Of a DNA stretch of 64,000 nucleotides, positions 31,794 through 43,442 are shown one piece after another. The translations under genes and the position numbers were made by a program. Numbering within the stretch: the stretch's first letter is position 1; every line of letters begins with the position of its first letter. The stretch lies in assembly GCA_009746045.1 (NCBI GenBank), contig RPFO01000041.1, positions 759,245-823,244 of the forward strand, written 5' to 3'. Source of the stretch: Mesostigma viride. Taxonomy: Eukaryota; Streptophyta; Mesostigmatophyceae; Mesostigmatales; Mesostigmataceae. The notes under the pieces were generated by a model. It did not search any database and was not told the DNA's origin. It saw only the letters and a list, made by a program, of their open reading frames with translations.

Positions 31794-33242
31794 TACCATG
31801 GCCGAAATGGCAAGTTGATAACCCACTCCTAATAAATGATTGCCATAACACATGAATTCACACATGTGCGCACGATAGCGCATGTTGATCAAGGGTCTCC
31901 AAAACTGCTCATACCTGCAATGCTCCCCCAATTCACAGATTCCACAGCACCGATCTGCTTCATGCACTCACTGAAACATCAGCAGCGAAGCCAGCATCCC
32001 AGTCAATTCAGCCATCCCCCTAGACATCTAGGTCAAAATCTTGTCGTTTCAGTCACCCGTCCCGTTTTATAGAAGTCAAAACGCGGAAGTCGTAAGCCTT
32101 ACCCGAGCAGGGGCGCTACAACGTGCGGCCACGCTGACAGTTGCACCAAGCTGCAACTTGCCGCGATGCCAAAAGAGTGGAGGTCTCATGCTCCCGCTGG
32201 GTACGTGACTATGGAAAAGATACCCCTTTATTGCTATGCTCCCCGCTGGATATGGGAATATGGAAAAGTTACCCTCTTGCCAGCCAACAGGTCAAGATAC
32301 CCTAGTGCTGGCCGACAGCGTGTGCCCTGCAGAGCACCGGCTGAAAAACAAGCAGCCATGCCCCCCAGCCCTGTATCACCATCACAGGGACATTTATGGG
32401 GTTGCGTCCATCAAGACTAGGTTGACGTCTCTGCTTGTCCATGGGTGCCGCATCCTCAAGGCCAAGTCAAAAGCCCCACACTACAGCACAGCCGCCGGCC
32501 ATATCAACCCAGCCCCAGCGTTCCGAGGGTCACTGATTGCTTGGGATGGGGGTGTACTCGTGTCGCCACAGACACAAAAAACACTGACTACCAATGGAAT
32601 TGTCAGCGTGTCAGTCTCCAAAATGATCACAGCCCCCGCTCGCAAAAACCTTTGTCTCAAAACCGCCGTCAGCAGCGCCAACGTATCATAACGCCTAGAG
32701 CCTTTACGCGCCTTCCCTATGGACGCTGCAAGATGCCTCAAAATGTTGCCGTCATGGGAGCCAACATGTTGCTGTGGACAGCCGATCTCGCTATGTGTAC
32801 ATCATAGCAGGCAGGTCCAACTGTGGGGGTGAAGCCCCAAAGCCAAGCGACGGCACCGGTGCCTCGTTTTACTATTGCAAGGTGCTATCTAGGATTAGAC
32901 CCAAGGGAGAGCCGTGAAAAGAAAAAAAAAGGGCGCAACACCAGGGCCAATCCAGATTTCCCCACGCAAAAAGTCTCCGCTCGAACAACAAAAACCAAAA
33001 AAATTCCCCCAAACCTCCGTACCCGGGAGCCAGCAACCAGATCGTCCTCTTTGGCACATGTCTCATCTCCTCTTATTCTTCTGACATTCCCCTCTTGTTC
33101 TCCTCACAATTCTCCCCAGTCACTCTTATTCTCCTCACAATTCTCCTTATTCCCTGTTATTCTTCTCAAAACTCTCCCCGCTCACTCTTAATCTTGTCTT
33201 GCTTTCTCCCTTTTCTCCTCATTCTTCTTTTGCTTTCTCCGT
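31794..33242. other. Intergenic region 3' of AMT1
   Basis: No gene recognised. The last 180 bp (about 33061-33240) are strongly pyrimidine-rich with repeated CTCCTCACAATTCTCC-like words, just beyond the AMT1 stop codon on the opposite strand. Confidence 0.35.
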
Positions 33243-34834
33243 TCACAGCTCACTGTTCCTCCCCTTGGGGCTCCTCGCGGCACGAACGTCTCTCCCCCCC
33301 GCCACCGTTCCCCCTGCAACCATCCCCTCATCTGCCCGCCCTTCCGCCAGCTTCCCCTCCTCACCCTGCCCCTCTGCTCCTTTCTTCTCCAGAGCGGAGT
33401 GCCTAGGGGTACGTGTGGGCGTATGGTGAAGGGGATAGGCGGTCAACACCGTTCTCTCCCTAACCTCCCCCTCCTGAACCCCCACCTTTGCCTCCACGCC
33501 ACCCTTGCCCCCGGCGCCCTCCTCCGCAGCTCCCCCGCCCGATCCCGTTTCCTTCCCCGCTGCCCCTATTTCCTTCCCCGCCTTGGCCCCGTTGACGTCC
33601 ATGCGCATGGCCTCGAGGCCGCTCTGGTACTCGCGAAAGTCGGCGTAGTTCTGGAACTGGAGCGCCTCTTTGCCCGCGGGCACCGCAACGTTGGCCGCGA
33701 TGCTCTCCTTGAGCAGCAGCGGCATAAGCTGGATAGGGTTCTCCTCAGGGTACGCCGACCCGCCGTGCTTGCTCTGGTCCAACCCTTGGAGCTCGTCATC
33801 CAGCGGCACCCGCAGCCAGCCCAGGCGCTTGAGGATGTAGAAGCAGGGTGTGATGTTGACCAGGATCCAGGCCAGGATCGCAAACGCGCCGATCACCTGA
33901 GGGGTGGGGTAGGGGAATGGGATAGTAAACGTGGCATGGTTGCCGTGATGGCATTGATGGGTGTGACAACGAAATCCCGCCTCTTTGGCTTGCTTCCCAA
34001 GCCAGCCCGCACACGCCTGGCACGTGGGCACGATGCTGTGAGCTGTCGCCACACATTTGCGTGCCCAACCAACAGTTCACATGTGGGTAGTAACCTCCTG
34101 TCTTAGTCCTCCATGCACATCTGGTGCGCAAAGAGCCCACCATGCATCATTTACAATGAGCCCATGTCCTCCTCAGGCATCCATTCACGATGAGCTCATG
34201 TTGCACTCAACATACCTGGCACGCAACGAGCCTGCTGCTACTGTAAAAAGGTCCATGTCCTATTCAGACATCCATGCACGGTAAGCTATGGTAAGCTAGC
34301 AGCTCAGTCAACACATACCTGGCATGCAAACAGGCCGCCGTCGCCGTAAAATAGCCCCTCGTACTTCATGGGTGAGGCAGGAAACGCCTTGACAATATTC
34401 TCCTTGTTCGAGAGTATGCCCGTGCCGATCAGGCCCCAGAAGCCGCACCCGCCGTGCATGGCGCCAGCCTGCAAGCCACAAAATAAATTATAAGCAAACA
34501 ACCCACCCATCCACCCACCCACCCACCCACCCACCCACCCACCCACCCACCCACCCACCCACCCACCCACCCACCCACCCACCCACCCACCACCCACCCA
34601 CCCACCCACCCACCCACCCACCCACCCACCCACCCACCCACCCACCCAGCCACCCAGCCACCCACCCAGCCACCCACCCAGCCACCCACCCAGCCACCCA
34701 CCCAGCCACCCACCCAGCCACCCACCCAGCCACCCACCCAGCCACCCACCCAGCCACCCAGCCACCCAGCCACCCAGCCACCCAGCCACCCAGCCACCCA
34801 GCCACCCAGCCACCCAGCCGCCCACCCACCCACC

Positions 34835-34866
<32 letters not shown>

Positions 34867-37800
34867 CAGCCAGCCACCCAGCCAGCCACCCAGCCAGCCA
34901 CCCAGCCACCCAGCCACCCAGCCACCCAGCCACCCAGCCACCCAGCCACCCAGCCACCCACCCACCCACCCACCCACCCACCCACCCACCCACCCACCCA
35001 CCCACCCACCCACCCACCCACCCACCCACCCACCCACCCACCCACCCACCCACCCACCCACCCACCCACCCACCCACCCACCCACCCACCCAGCAAAAAG
35101 TCGATAAGGTGCAAGCCATGAGACAGCCAGGCAGTGAAAAAAACTAACAATACTCGCAAGGCATCCGCCCGGGTACCTGCACGTGGGCGCAACAAAAACC
35201 ACGTGAACATGGCGACATGCACAGATGCTCGCACCAACATCAAGGCAGTGGGATTTACAAACTAGCTTATGTGGTGACCATGGCGAGTAGGTGCACGTGC
35301 CAGGGAGGGCCTCCCTTTTAACACGTCGACAAACCTGCAAGGGGTCGTCCACCTGCCACCTCAGCAGCACTTTGTCGAAATAATAGAAAAGGATGGCGCC
35401 GATGCCACCCAGGATGAGCGCTGCCCACGGCTCCACGGTGGCACACGCGGCGGTGATGGAGACGAGGCCACACAAGGCGCCTGGGGCGACGCGAATGATA
35501 GCATTAATAGGTGTAACGATGCAGCGTCGAAACATGCCACTATGGTAGCGTCAGTGAATGTTCACCACACCAAAAAACAATAGAAAAAGAACTCAACAAT
35601 GGTCATATAGCATCTAGCAGGAACACCGACATTGATGACAGCGAGCCATTTACAATCACAGCAAGCTCAAGAGGCGGCAATGATAATGTGATGATGACCA
35701 CAGTCGGATTCAGGACGTAAGTATGGTAGCCCGAGTGTTTTGAGCCGGGTTAGGGCGGAAAGGTTAGGGTGATTGTGAATCCCAGGGCAACGAAAGCAGA
35801 TGAGGGGGCATTCTGGGGGCCGTCATTAGGAAAGCAGATCAGGGGTGGGCAAGTGGGCTCGGGGAGAGACAAAAAGGGGGGCAAAAAAGGCCAGCGACCT
35901 AGTTTATGACACGACCACCTGGACCCATGTCCCCCCCCCCTCTTCCCTCACACCCCACCTGCTCTGCCCTGCGCTGCTCTACCCTGATGGGATCACCTCC
36001 TATGACCCCGACACGCCCCGTCCACCCTTGGTCGATCAGCAACCATGTCTAGCAACCAACGATCAGCCCGCATATCAACCCGCGCCCAAGCACCCTACGT
36101 TCATGGCGCCCGTCAGGTCCCACATTTGCTCCCTAACCATGAAACACTGCAATTCTTGCAGCACAATTGGACTCACACACCCTTGATTATGTGTAAACGG
36201 GTAGAACCACGCGCCGTTCATCGTGGCTGTCACATCCCACACAGGTCCTTTACTACGTAGCTTGATTCACCCATCCCTGTACCGGTAAAACCATGCCATC
36301 ACCACCAACCCACGCACCGTTCATCGCGCCGGACAAGTCCCACACTTTGTCCTTCCACACGGCGTGGAAGAGCGCAATGACACCGCCCGCGGCGCCTGCA
36401 AGGGTGGTGTTGACCGCCACCTTGGCGGCCACATCGGACATGCCCACAATGCTGCCTGTAGAACCTGAGTTGAAGCCGTACCTGCCAGCGAGCGTGGTGC
36501 GGGTGAAGGCATCCAGGTATCCCGGCAAATTATGAGTCCCGAGTCATGTGCACCTGACTGTTTAAGGGTTTTAGGGTTTATGGTTCAAAACAAGGGCACA
36601 GCCCCACGAGCTGCTGGCTGATGAGTCCTGAGTTGGGGCTCTCCATGTGGTGCATGGAATGCTTGCCCGACCACCCCCGTTTCTTGCCTTGCACAAGCGG
36701 TTCTTTACAAGCTGATGACCAACGCACAAGCCATCTCCCAAGCACCCTGGGAGCCACTACAACCACAACAACCAGTCCCTTCATCGGTGGTACACATACC
36801 AGTTTGCTAAATGGTGTTCGTTTGCTAATGGAAGCAAGTACAGCCACAACAACCAGTCCCTTCATTGGTGACATACATGCTAGTTTGCTTACCGGTATTC
36901 GTTCGCTAAGGGCCAGCTGGATAGGTCCACACTCACACGGGCAGCTGTTCGCTGATATGCGTCCCTCGATACATACCCCCTTTCACATAATGAACTCAGT
37001 GACTGCGCCACATACCAGCCGAACCAGAGCATGAACACGCCAAGCGCTGCAAACGGGATGCTGTGGCCCGGGATCTCCATGGGTTTCCCGTTGACATCAA
37101 AGCGGCCAACGCGGGGCCCGACCATCTTGGCGCCGACAATACCCGAGATTCCGCCCACCATGTGGACCACGCCGCACCCTGGCAGGAGGGGGGGGGGGCG
37201 GCCGAGAAGAAGAGGGTAAACACAGGCAATCGGATCCATGCACACACATGCATACACACAAGCGGAGGGAATCCCGATAGGTAAAAGAGTTGCCTACGTC
37301 TGTTCTCTTCGGATACAAGCACAAGCGCACCTCTGCAAGGGCACCTGATGCAGGCATCGTTGCTAGCTTGTCCTAAATGACTTTGCGACTGTGCTCAAGG
37401 CAATGCTGTATTGCCTTCAATTAACAGCTGGCTACACTGCTTGCAGCCGACGCCATCAGCCGCATGACGATTCCATAAATATCTCAGGACCGCTGTTTGC
37501 GCCTCGAGAGACCTCTTTCGAGGAAAGCTAGAAACAACTGGAGCAAGCCAAGAATATCCACAAAAATTCTGCTAACACTCCTTATACTGCCTACCGGCAT
37601 AGTCGATCATGCCGCTGTCAATAAGCAGCCCCCCCGTCGTCGTCTTGAAACAAGACAGCCAGCCGCTGCCCGACCAGACCCAGTGGGCGACGACCGGGTA
37701 CAGGAACGCCGTTAGGAACGAGGAGTAACAAATGTAGGCCTTGATCTGGGTGCGCTCGATGATCGAGCCCGACACGATGGTCGATGCGGTGGCCGCGAAC

Positions 37801-40800
37801 GTAAACTGGCGAAGGCAACCGGGAGAGGGGGTTGCGGCACAAACCAGGGAGATGGGTAGCAGCAAAGAGGATGGATCGAGGAATCGATCAGAACATGGGC
37901 TGGAGGGGGGGGCAGCAAAGAAAGAATGGGTTCCGTCAGGAAAGCATGGATGAAACATGATAAAAGACCATGGACTTGAGAGGGGCGGGGGAGGCATTGC
38001 CTAGAAATAGTCCCATAGTAGCGTAAGGAAAAAATAAAGAATAATGTGCATGACTTTAGGAAACAAGGGCTAAAGGTAGGCGAATGGGCAACATAAGGAG
38101 GCACATACGGCAGCCGCAAGGAGGGATAGATAGAGATGGCGGGGCATGGGAAAGAAACGCCCTCCCAGACAAGGGGTCTAGATAGCCAAGGTAGCTGCAC
38201 AGGGATGGTGCAGACAGATGGTTGAAGAAGAGTAACCTTACACGCTACGCATTCTGGAAGGATGTGAAAGAAGAGTGCCAGGACAGAAGCGTTTATGAAC
38301 ACGAGGGCACGGAAGGCGCAATGACACAAAGGAATTTGCTGTGCAAAAGAAGCGAAACACTTTGGATGAAGAAGCGAAACACTTTGGATGAAGAAGCAAA
38401 ACACTTTGAATGAAGAAGCGAAACACTTTGGATGCACAAGCAAAACACTTTGGATGCACAAGCAAAACACTTTGGATGAAAGAGCGAAACACTTTGGATG
38501 CACAAGCAAAACACTTTGGATGCACACGCAAAACACTTTGGATGCACAAGCAAAACACTTTGGATGAAGAAGCAAAACACTTTGGATGAACAAGCAAAAC
38601 ACTTTGGATGCACAAGCAAAACACTTTGGATGCACAAGCAAAACACTTGGATGCACAAGCAAAACACTTTGAATGAAGAAGCAAAATACTTTGGATGCAC
38701 AAGCAAAACACTTTGGATGCACAAGCAAAACACTTTGGATGCACAAGCAAAACACTTTGGATGAAGAAGCGAAACACTTTGGATGCACAAGCAAAACACT
38801 TTGGATGAAGAAGCAAAACACTTTGGATGAAGAAGCGAAACACTTTGGATGCACAAGCAAAACACTTTGGATGCACAAGCAAAACACTTTGGATGAAGAA
38901 GCAAAACACTTAAGATGAAGAAGCGAAAAACTTTGGATGCACAAGCAAAACACTTTGGATGCACAAGCAAAACACTTTGGATGAAGAAACGAAACACTTT
39001 GGATGCACAAGCAAAGCACTTTGGATGAAGAAGCGAAAGAGCACAACAAGGGCGCTACAAGGGAAGAAGAGGTCACCCGTCAAGGTTCATCATAAACATT
39101 GTGGAAACGTAGAAAAAAACGTGGAAAATTAGGTGCATAACAAATGGGCGTCGCTAGCATGTTTAAAAACAACAGAAATGAGAGCGAAACAAAAGAAACC
39201 GAATCCTCAAGGAAATGTGGAGAAATTCTGTTGATGACCCGCCGGGTCAGGCAGTCCCACTGTCTTGGCATGTGTGCCCTACCAGACAGTGGGACAGATT
39301 AAAGACAACTGAAAACTACGTAGTGCCAAATCTAAAGAAACGGGCGGGGGGAAGGGGGGAGGGCATGGTTTTCTTACCTGCCAGAAGAACAAGTAGAATC
39401 TCTCTGTGGTTTTCTTACCTGCCAGAAGAACAAGTAGAATCTCTCCATGGGGAGACCCCGGAGCCCAAAATATCGCGAACCGATGAACCCGTTCCCATCG
39501 TTGATCCAGTTGCCGTCCTCGTCGTGTCGCATGTCGTCGCCGTACGCAAACGCGTAGCCGAACACGTACCAGCCCAGCGCGCCAAAAGTCGCGTCCAGCA
39601 GGACATACAGCAGGATGTTCTTGACATTCTTGGCACGGACCGCGCCGATGGAGAGCATGGCAAAGCCGCCTTGCCTACGGGTCGGGGGGAAAGGAGGCAA
39701 AGCGGGGAAGGAGGCAGTAGCCAGGATCGACAAACGGACACTGGAAGGCAGAGTCACTAGCACCGATGGGGAGCATGGCAAAGCCGCCATGCCTACGGGT
39801 CGGGGGGAAAGGAGGCAAAGCGGGGAAGGAGGCAGTAGCCAGGATCGACAAACGGACACTGGAAGGCAAAGTCACTAGCACCGATGGGGAGCATGGCAAA
39901 GCCGCCGTGCCTGCGGGTTGAGAGGAGCGAGAAGCAAAGGCGGGAAGCCTTGAACGAAATAGGATGAACGAGGTCTTCTGGCAGCAGGCACAACGAGCCA
40001 ACTTTCTCAGCACAGCGAAAATACCACAGACAGGGGCTCACATTCAGGGTGGAAACAGCAACCATCCCGGGGGGGGGGGGGGGGCAACAATCCGCCCTTC
40101 CCCTTCCGCATTCCCACGATGAGCCCTCCGCCCCTCTCACCCTCCCCGACCCCTGGCCCCGCACCTCCAGCCGGCTACCCATGAATGGAGGCCAGCATGA
40201 AAGTACAACCACTAGCCATGCACACAACCAACGTTCCACCGTGGCTGCTTTGCATGTTGCTGGATTTGATGACGTTGCGTGAATAAAGATGCATGGCTAA
40301 GAAAAAACACAGCAAAGGCAAAGGCATGGGCAACCACGGTATGGCGAGGGAAGATGGGGGCGGGGCCAGGGAGAGAGGTGGAGGCAGAGGGCGATGGGCG
40401 GGGGGGTCGGGAGGGTAACATGGGGGGAGAGGGAGGAAATGGGAGAGGGGGAGAGCGAAATGGGGCGGGAGAGGGGACGAGGGGAGCGTGCACGGGCGCG
40501 CGAGAGGGCAGGCGGACCAGTTTAAGATGTGACTAGAAAGCACAATGGAAAGAAACAAGTGAAGATCTGACTAGAAAGACCAGCAGCATGGCAAGAAACA
40601 AGCACACCAGGAATCCTCAGACGCAGCCACGAGGCAGCGAGGCACACCAACATCTGAACAGTCTCATCGCAACCTTCCGGAGGGGGAAGCATGGTTCTAC
40701 GAGGGGGAAGCTGCCCTGCGAGGCAGATGCCACACTGCCAATCTGGCCTGGGTTTACCACAAAAGAACCGGGGCGTCCGGAGTGTACATCAGCGTGCCAC

Positions 40801-41956
40801 TTTCACCGTCGCATCCGCATCCCCAGGCTCCTAGTGACATCCCTCAGAATGAACACAGCATCAACAGTTTCCCACGTAGGTACGATCAACAATGGACTCC
40901 CAACTGCCATCATCTCGCGGCACAGTGTGCACCCCGACTGTATGGCTCGTGTGGCTACCACTGTAGTGTGTTGCTCACCCGCGCCACCTTACGAGAGACA
41001 AAATAGACCTCAGACATACTGAGAAGGCAAGATCTGGCAGGCGCCATCAGGGTAATTCCAACAGATGTGCCCGGGTTTCACAAACTCAGATGCATATCTA
41101 TTATTCAAGATAAGACCCAGGCGATTCCATGGGGCACCAGCTGGCGTTCCGCACGGACCTTTTGAGGCTGGGAGCCATTTCAATTAGAACATGCCATGTG
41201 GCAGTGACCCAGAGCCAGCCATGCTGAGGCCAAAGGTGCAGCTAAGCACATATTCTACAACCGTTGATTTTCCCTCGACCCTTACCAGACAACCCCATAC
41301 TAGCACCATGCCCAAAATAGACATCACAAGGGATGGGCGCGAATTTTGGCCTCTGACAGAAAGCACACGTGAGAATCGTCAAGGGTGTTCCCAATTTTCG
41401 CCCACCCTGCCAACAAGAGCAATGACAGCAGGCAGCTTCTGTCGGGCCATGCCGAATTGGCAGCCGCGAGCGGAAAAGGCTTTGGCCGTGGCATTGACGG
41501 TTCGGGATATGGAAGAGCTGCTGAGTGGAGGGTGACGGTAAAATTAAGCAGGCATCCCTGGCCATAACTACACTCGGCAATACCCAGTAAGCGCCCCCCT
41601 GACCGAGCAGCAGAACTTTTCAATCACATACTGAAGCCAACTCTCTATAGCCGGTAACCCATGGAGCCCATTTTTGGGTAACTACTCAATCGTCGGATAA
41701 CTGTAAAAAACTCCATAAAGCCTTCATGCTAGTTTTAAACCGTCTATTCTGTTAAATGTTGCAAGGCGGGATACATCAAGAAATGCACATAGGTGTCTGA
41801 GATGGTAACCCATACTCACATGAAGAAAATCAGGAACGAGCACATCAATATCCAGAGAACGTCGGAATCCCTTTCAACGCTTTCCGCTCGGCTCATAAAG
41901 ACTCGCAATGCCTGCTGCTCCTCTAATGTAAGGGGCGTCTGCCCCTGCCCAGCCAT
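33243..41956 (-). CDS. AMT1: AMT1-type ammonium transporter, 8 exons, 626 aa
   Basis: Exons (minus): 41956-41820, 39674-39419, 37805-37595, 37178-37016, 36481-36318, 35480-35335, 34468-34319, 33896-33243. All introns are GT-AG and phases join without a stop. The product moves ammonium across a membrane as a trimer. Conserved marks: IFFMQGGFAML (N-terminal helices), FFWQFTFAAT (Phe gate, about F132-F134), HWVW (172-175), MIDYAG (D199), VVHMVGG (H207), [10 protein letters not shown] (H364; the twin pore histidines) and GLDQSKHGG in the cytosolic tail. In plant AMT1 the regulatory Thr in that tail motif is phosphorylated. Here the position is Ser (about S451). The last ~135 residues are a Gly/Ala/Glu/Lys-rich extension not typical of plant AMT1. 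It is the only clear host gene. Introns 2 and 6 hold minisatellites and some splice junctions are duplicated. Confidence 0.95.
34499..35094. repeat. AMT1: (CCCA)n/(CCAG)n tetranucleotide array in AMT1 intron 6
   Basis: About 595 bp of tandem CCCA units at both ends. The middle part (34648-34945) has interspersed CCAGCCAC and CCAG variants, giving a zoned array. It fills most of the 866-bp intron between exons 6 and 7. Long GGGT-rich strand on the transcribed side. Confidence 0.95.
36098..36248 (-). repeat. AMT1: Echo copies of the AMT1 exon 5 3' end in intron 5
   Basis: Two degenerate repeats of the exon 5 donor region (real copy ends at 36318) occur downstream in the intron, at about 36208-36248 and 36098-36138. 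Each preserves a GA..GAACG or GCCATGAAC block like the exon end GCGATGAACG. The farther copy even keeps a GT donor context (ATGAAC followed by GTAGGG) and would encode WDLTGAMN. Spacing is about 110 bp. Confidence 0.6.
38345..39035. repeat. AMT1: 22-bp minisatellite in AMT1 intron 2, about 31 units
   Basis: Units of the form AAGCRAAACACTTTGGATG plus either CAC or AAG alternate irregularly. Most positions are invariant, and two to three sites define the unit types. Because 22 is not a multiple of 3, all frames are visited, giving long spurious ORFs on both strands. It lies inside the 1613-bp intron between exons 2 and 3. Confidence 0.95.
39376..39456 (-). repeat. AMT1: Duplicated 5' splice site of AMT1 exon 2 (41-bp tandem repeat)
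   Basis: The last ~26 nt of exon 2 and the first ~12 nt of intron 2 are repeated in tandem, giving two identical donors (CTGGCAG followed by GTAAGAAAACC), after 39419 and after 39378. Only the first keeps the frame into exon 3. The second adds 41 nt and shifts it. Confidence 0.9.
39642..39915 (-). repeat. AMT1: Triplicated 3' splice site of AMT1 exon 2 (118-bp tandem repeat)
   Basis: The intron 1 acceptor and about 33 nt of exon 2 occur three times, with exon-like starts at 39674, 39792 and 39910. Each has AG followed by GCANGGCGGCTTTGCCATG. Use of either upstream acceptor gives a frame that ends in a TAG formed by the next acceptor, so only the 39674 copy yields a full protein. Confidence 0.9.
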
Positions 41957-42499
41957 CTAGGCTACGGCTGAAGAATGTCGTCACTTATGATCAGCAACTA
42001 CACCAGCCGACTTTGCGACCCGGCATGTGATTAACAACAGGTAATGGAGGGACCTTAACTATGCCAACGCAAAAAATGTCGAGCTTCGTTGGGTACATTG
42101 GCTCCATGAATACCTGATGATAAAATAAAGTTGCAGGTGTAGGAATTCTATGGTACTGGCGTGCATCGGGCAACCAAGCGGCGCGGGGCGTGGGCCGTCA
42201 TAAGTAATGGCGTCTAGTCCATCGCGCACGCAAACAAGTTCGAGGCGCACGATGGAGGCAAAAATGAGTCTGCTGTGGTGGTCTGGACTCTTGACTGCCT
42301 GGCGTTAGTGGCGTAGCAGTAAAGCGTAAGCTTACAGTACAAGAACGGGGGCTTCGCCCCCGGCCCCCGGTAGTAACCAATATTGTGCCTCTTCGGCGCT
42401 TGTGGCCGGTCTCCGGCCGGACACGTCACCTACTCTACTACAACTGTCTATGGAACGTGTGCGCGTTGAGGTCCCACTGAACGCGAGCAAATATTCCAG
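41957..42499. other. Upstream flank of AMT1
   Basis: About 540 bp between the AMT1 start codon and the first CAGGGGG-type element. It must contain the promoter, but I see no clear TATA box or initiator. Confidence 0.4.
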
Positions 42500-42506
42500 T
42501 CCGGGC

Positions 42507-43435
42507 CAGGGGGGGTGTCCGAAACAAAAATATCAGACACATACCAGGCACATACGCTGAAATTTTCCAAAAGTTGGCCCTTGGCCCCTACCTACCTAGC
42601 ACGTAGGCGCTATACCCGCTAGCAAAACCCTGAGGTCCCAAGGGTTATAGGGGTCGACCTAGGGAGCAAAATGATCAGCTCCGCGAGCTCTACTGTACCG
42701 TTTGAGCATATTGGTGTATGGGAAAATTCCGGTTTTCTAAAATGGGTCATTGGCCGGCGCGACGCGATACTGGCACGGCACGGCGCTGGATAGCCGAAGC
42801 CTTGTACTTGGTGGCAGACGGCAGCATACTTCCGTGCCTAGGGGCAGCACCATCTTGCGGGCAACACCCCCCCCTCTATGGTACCTACCAAAATTTTGAC
42901 TGCAGATTTGGGTTCAGCTCGCCAAGTGCTATCAGTTTGTCCGTCAAACTGTTTCAAAATTCCGACCATACAAGAGCTAGCAGAAATCCAAGTGTTTTGT
43001 TGTAAAAACCCCATATCCGCCCGGCACCCTACCTACCTACCCTTTAAGTTAACGGTTTTTGAGGCTCTGTAACTTCTAACCTAGAGACCCCCTGGGGTTG
43101 CGACCAGTGGCAAACATGCTTGTTTTCGCGAGATCTACTCGAATCCAGCGTCGTGACAGGCCCAGCCCCTTGGAGCTCTTCCATGCTCTCCTGGGACGCA
43201 ACAGGGTGTTTACTTGCATTCCTCACGGTGACCTTACGCGCGTCACTTGGCTCCCCTGGTCACATAATGCTCCTTTCTAAACCTTTCACCTATCACACTA
43301 CCCTCAGTGGGTAACCAGCTGGTCGATACGTGGTACCTCTTAACCTACTGATAATCCTATTGGTTAATAAACATACCCATTTACCCGGAAAATCCAGCGT
43401 CGTGTAAATTTTCTTGTTTTTGGACACACCCCCTG
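42507..43435. mobile_element. CAGGGGG-type DNA transposon derivative, copy 1 (929 bp)
   Basis: Terminal inverted repeats CAGGGGGGGTGTCC... / ...GGACACACCCCCTG. Flanked by the 7-bp direct repeat TCCGGGC (42500-42506, 43436-43442). About 640 bp are shared with copy 2 at 52884-53560. This copy has an extra 249 bp between two 14-bp AATCCAGCGTCGTG repeats (43142-43155, 43391-43404). No transposase ORF, so non-autonomous. Superfamily is uncertain: hAT-like CAGGG ends, but 7-bp rather than 8-bp duplications. Confidence 0.85.
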
Positions 43436-43442
43436 TCCGGGC

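Noticed and set aside
34304-35535. Long Val-Gly-Gly-Trp repeat ORFs in three frames
   Set aside because: They are translations of the CCCA/CCAG array in AMT1 intron 6. The real coding parts are exons 6 and 7 at the ends.
37712-39076. 454-codon minus-strand ORF rich in Phe, Cys and Leu
   Set aside because: Produced by the 22-bp minisatellite in AMT1 intron 2. Only AMT1 exon 3 (37595-37805) in this area is coding.
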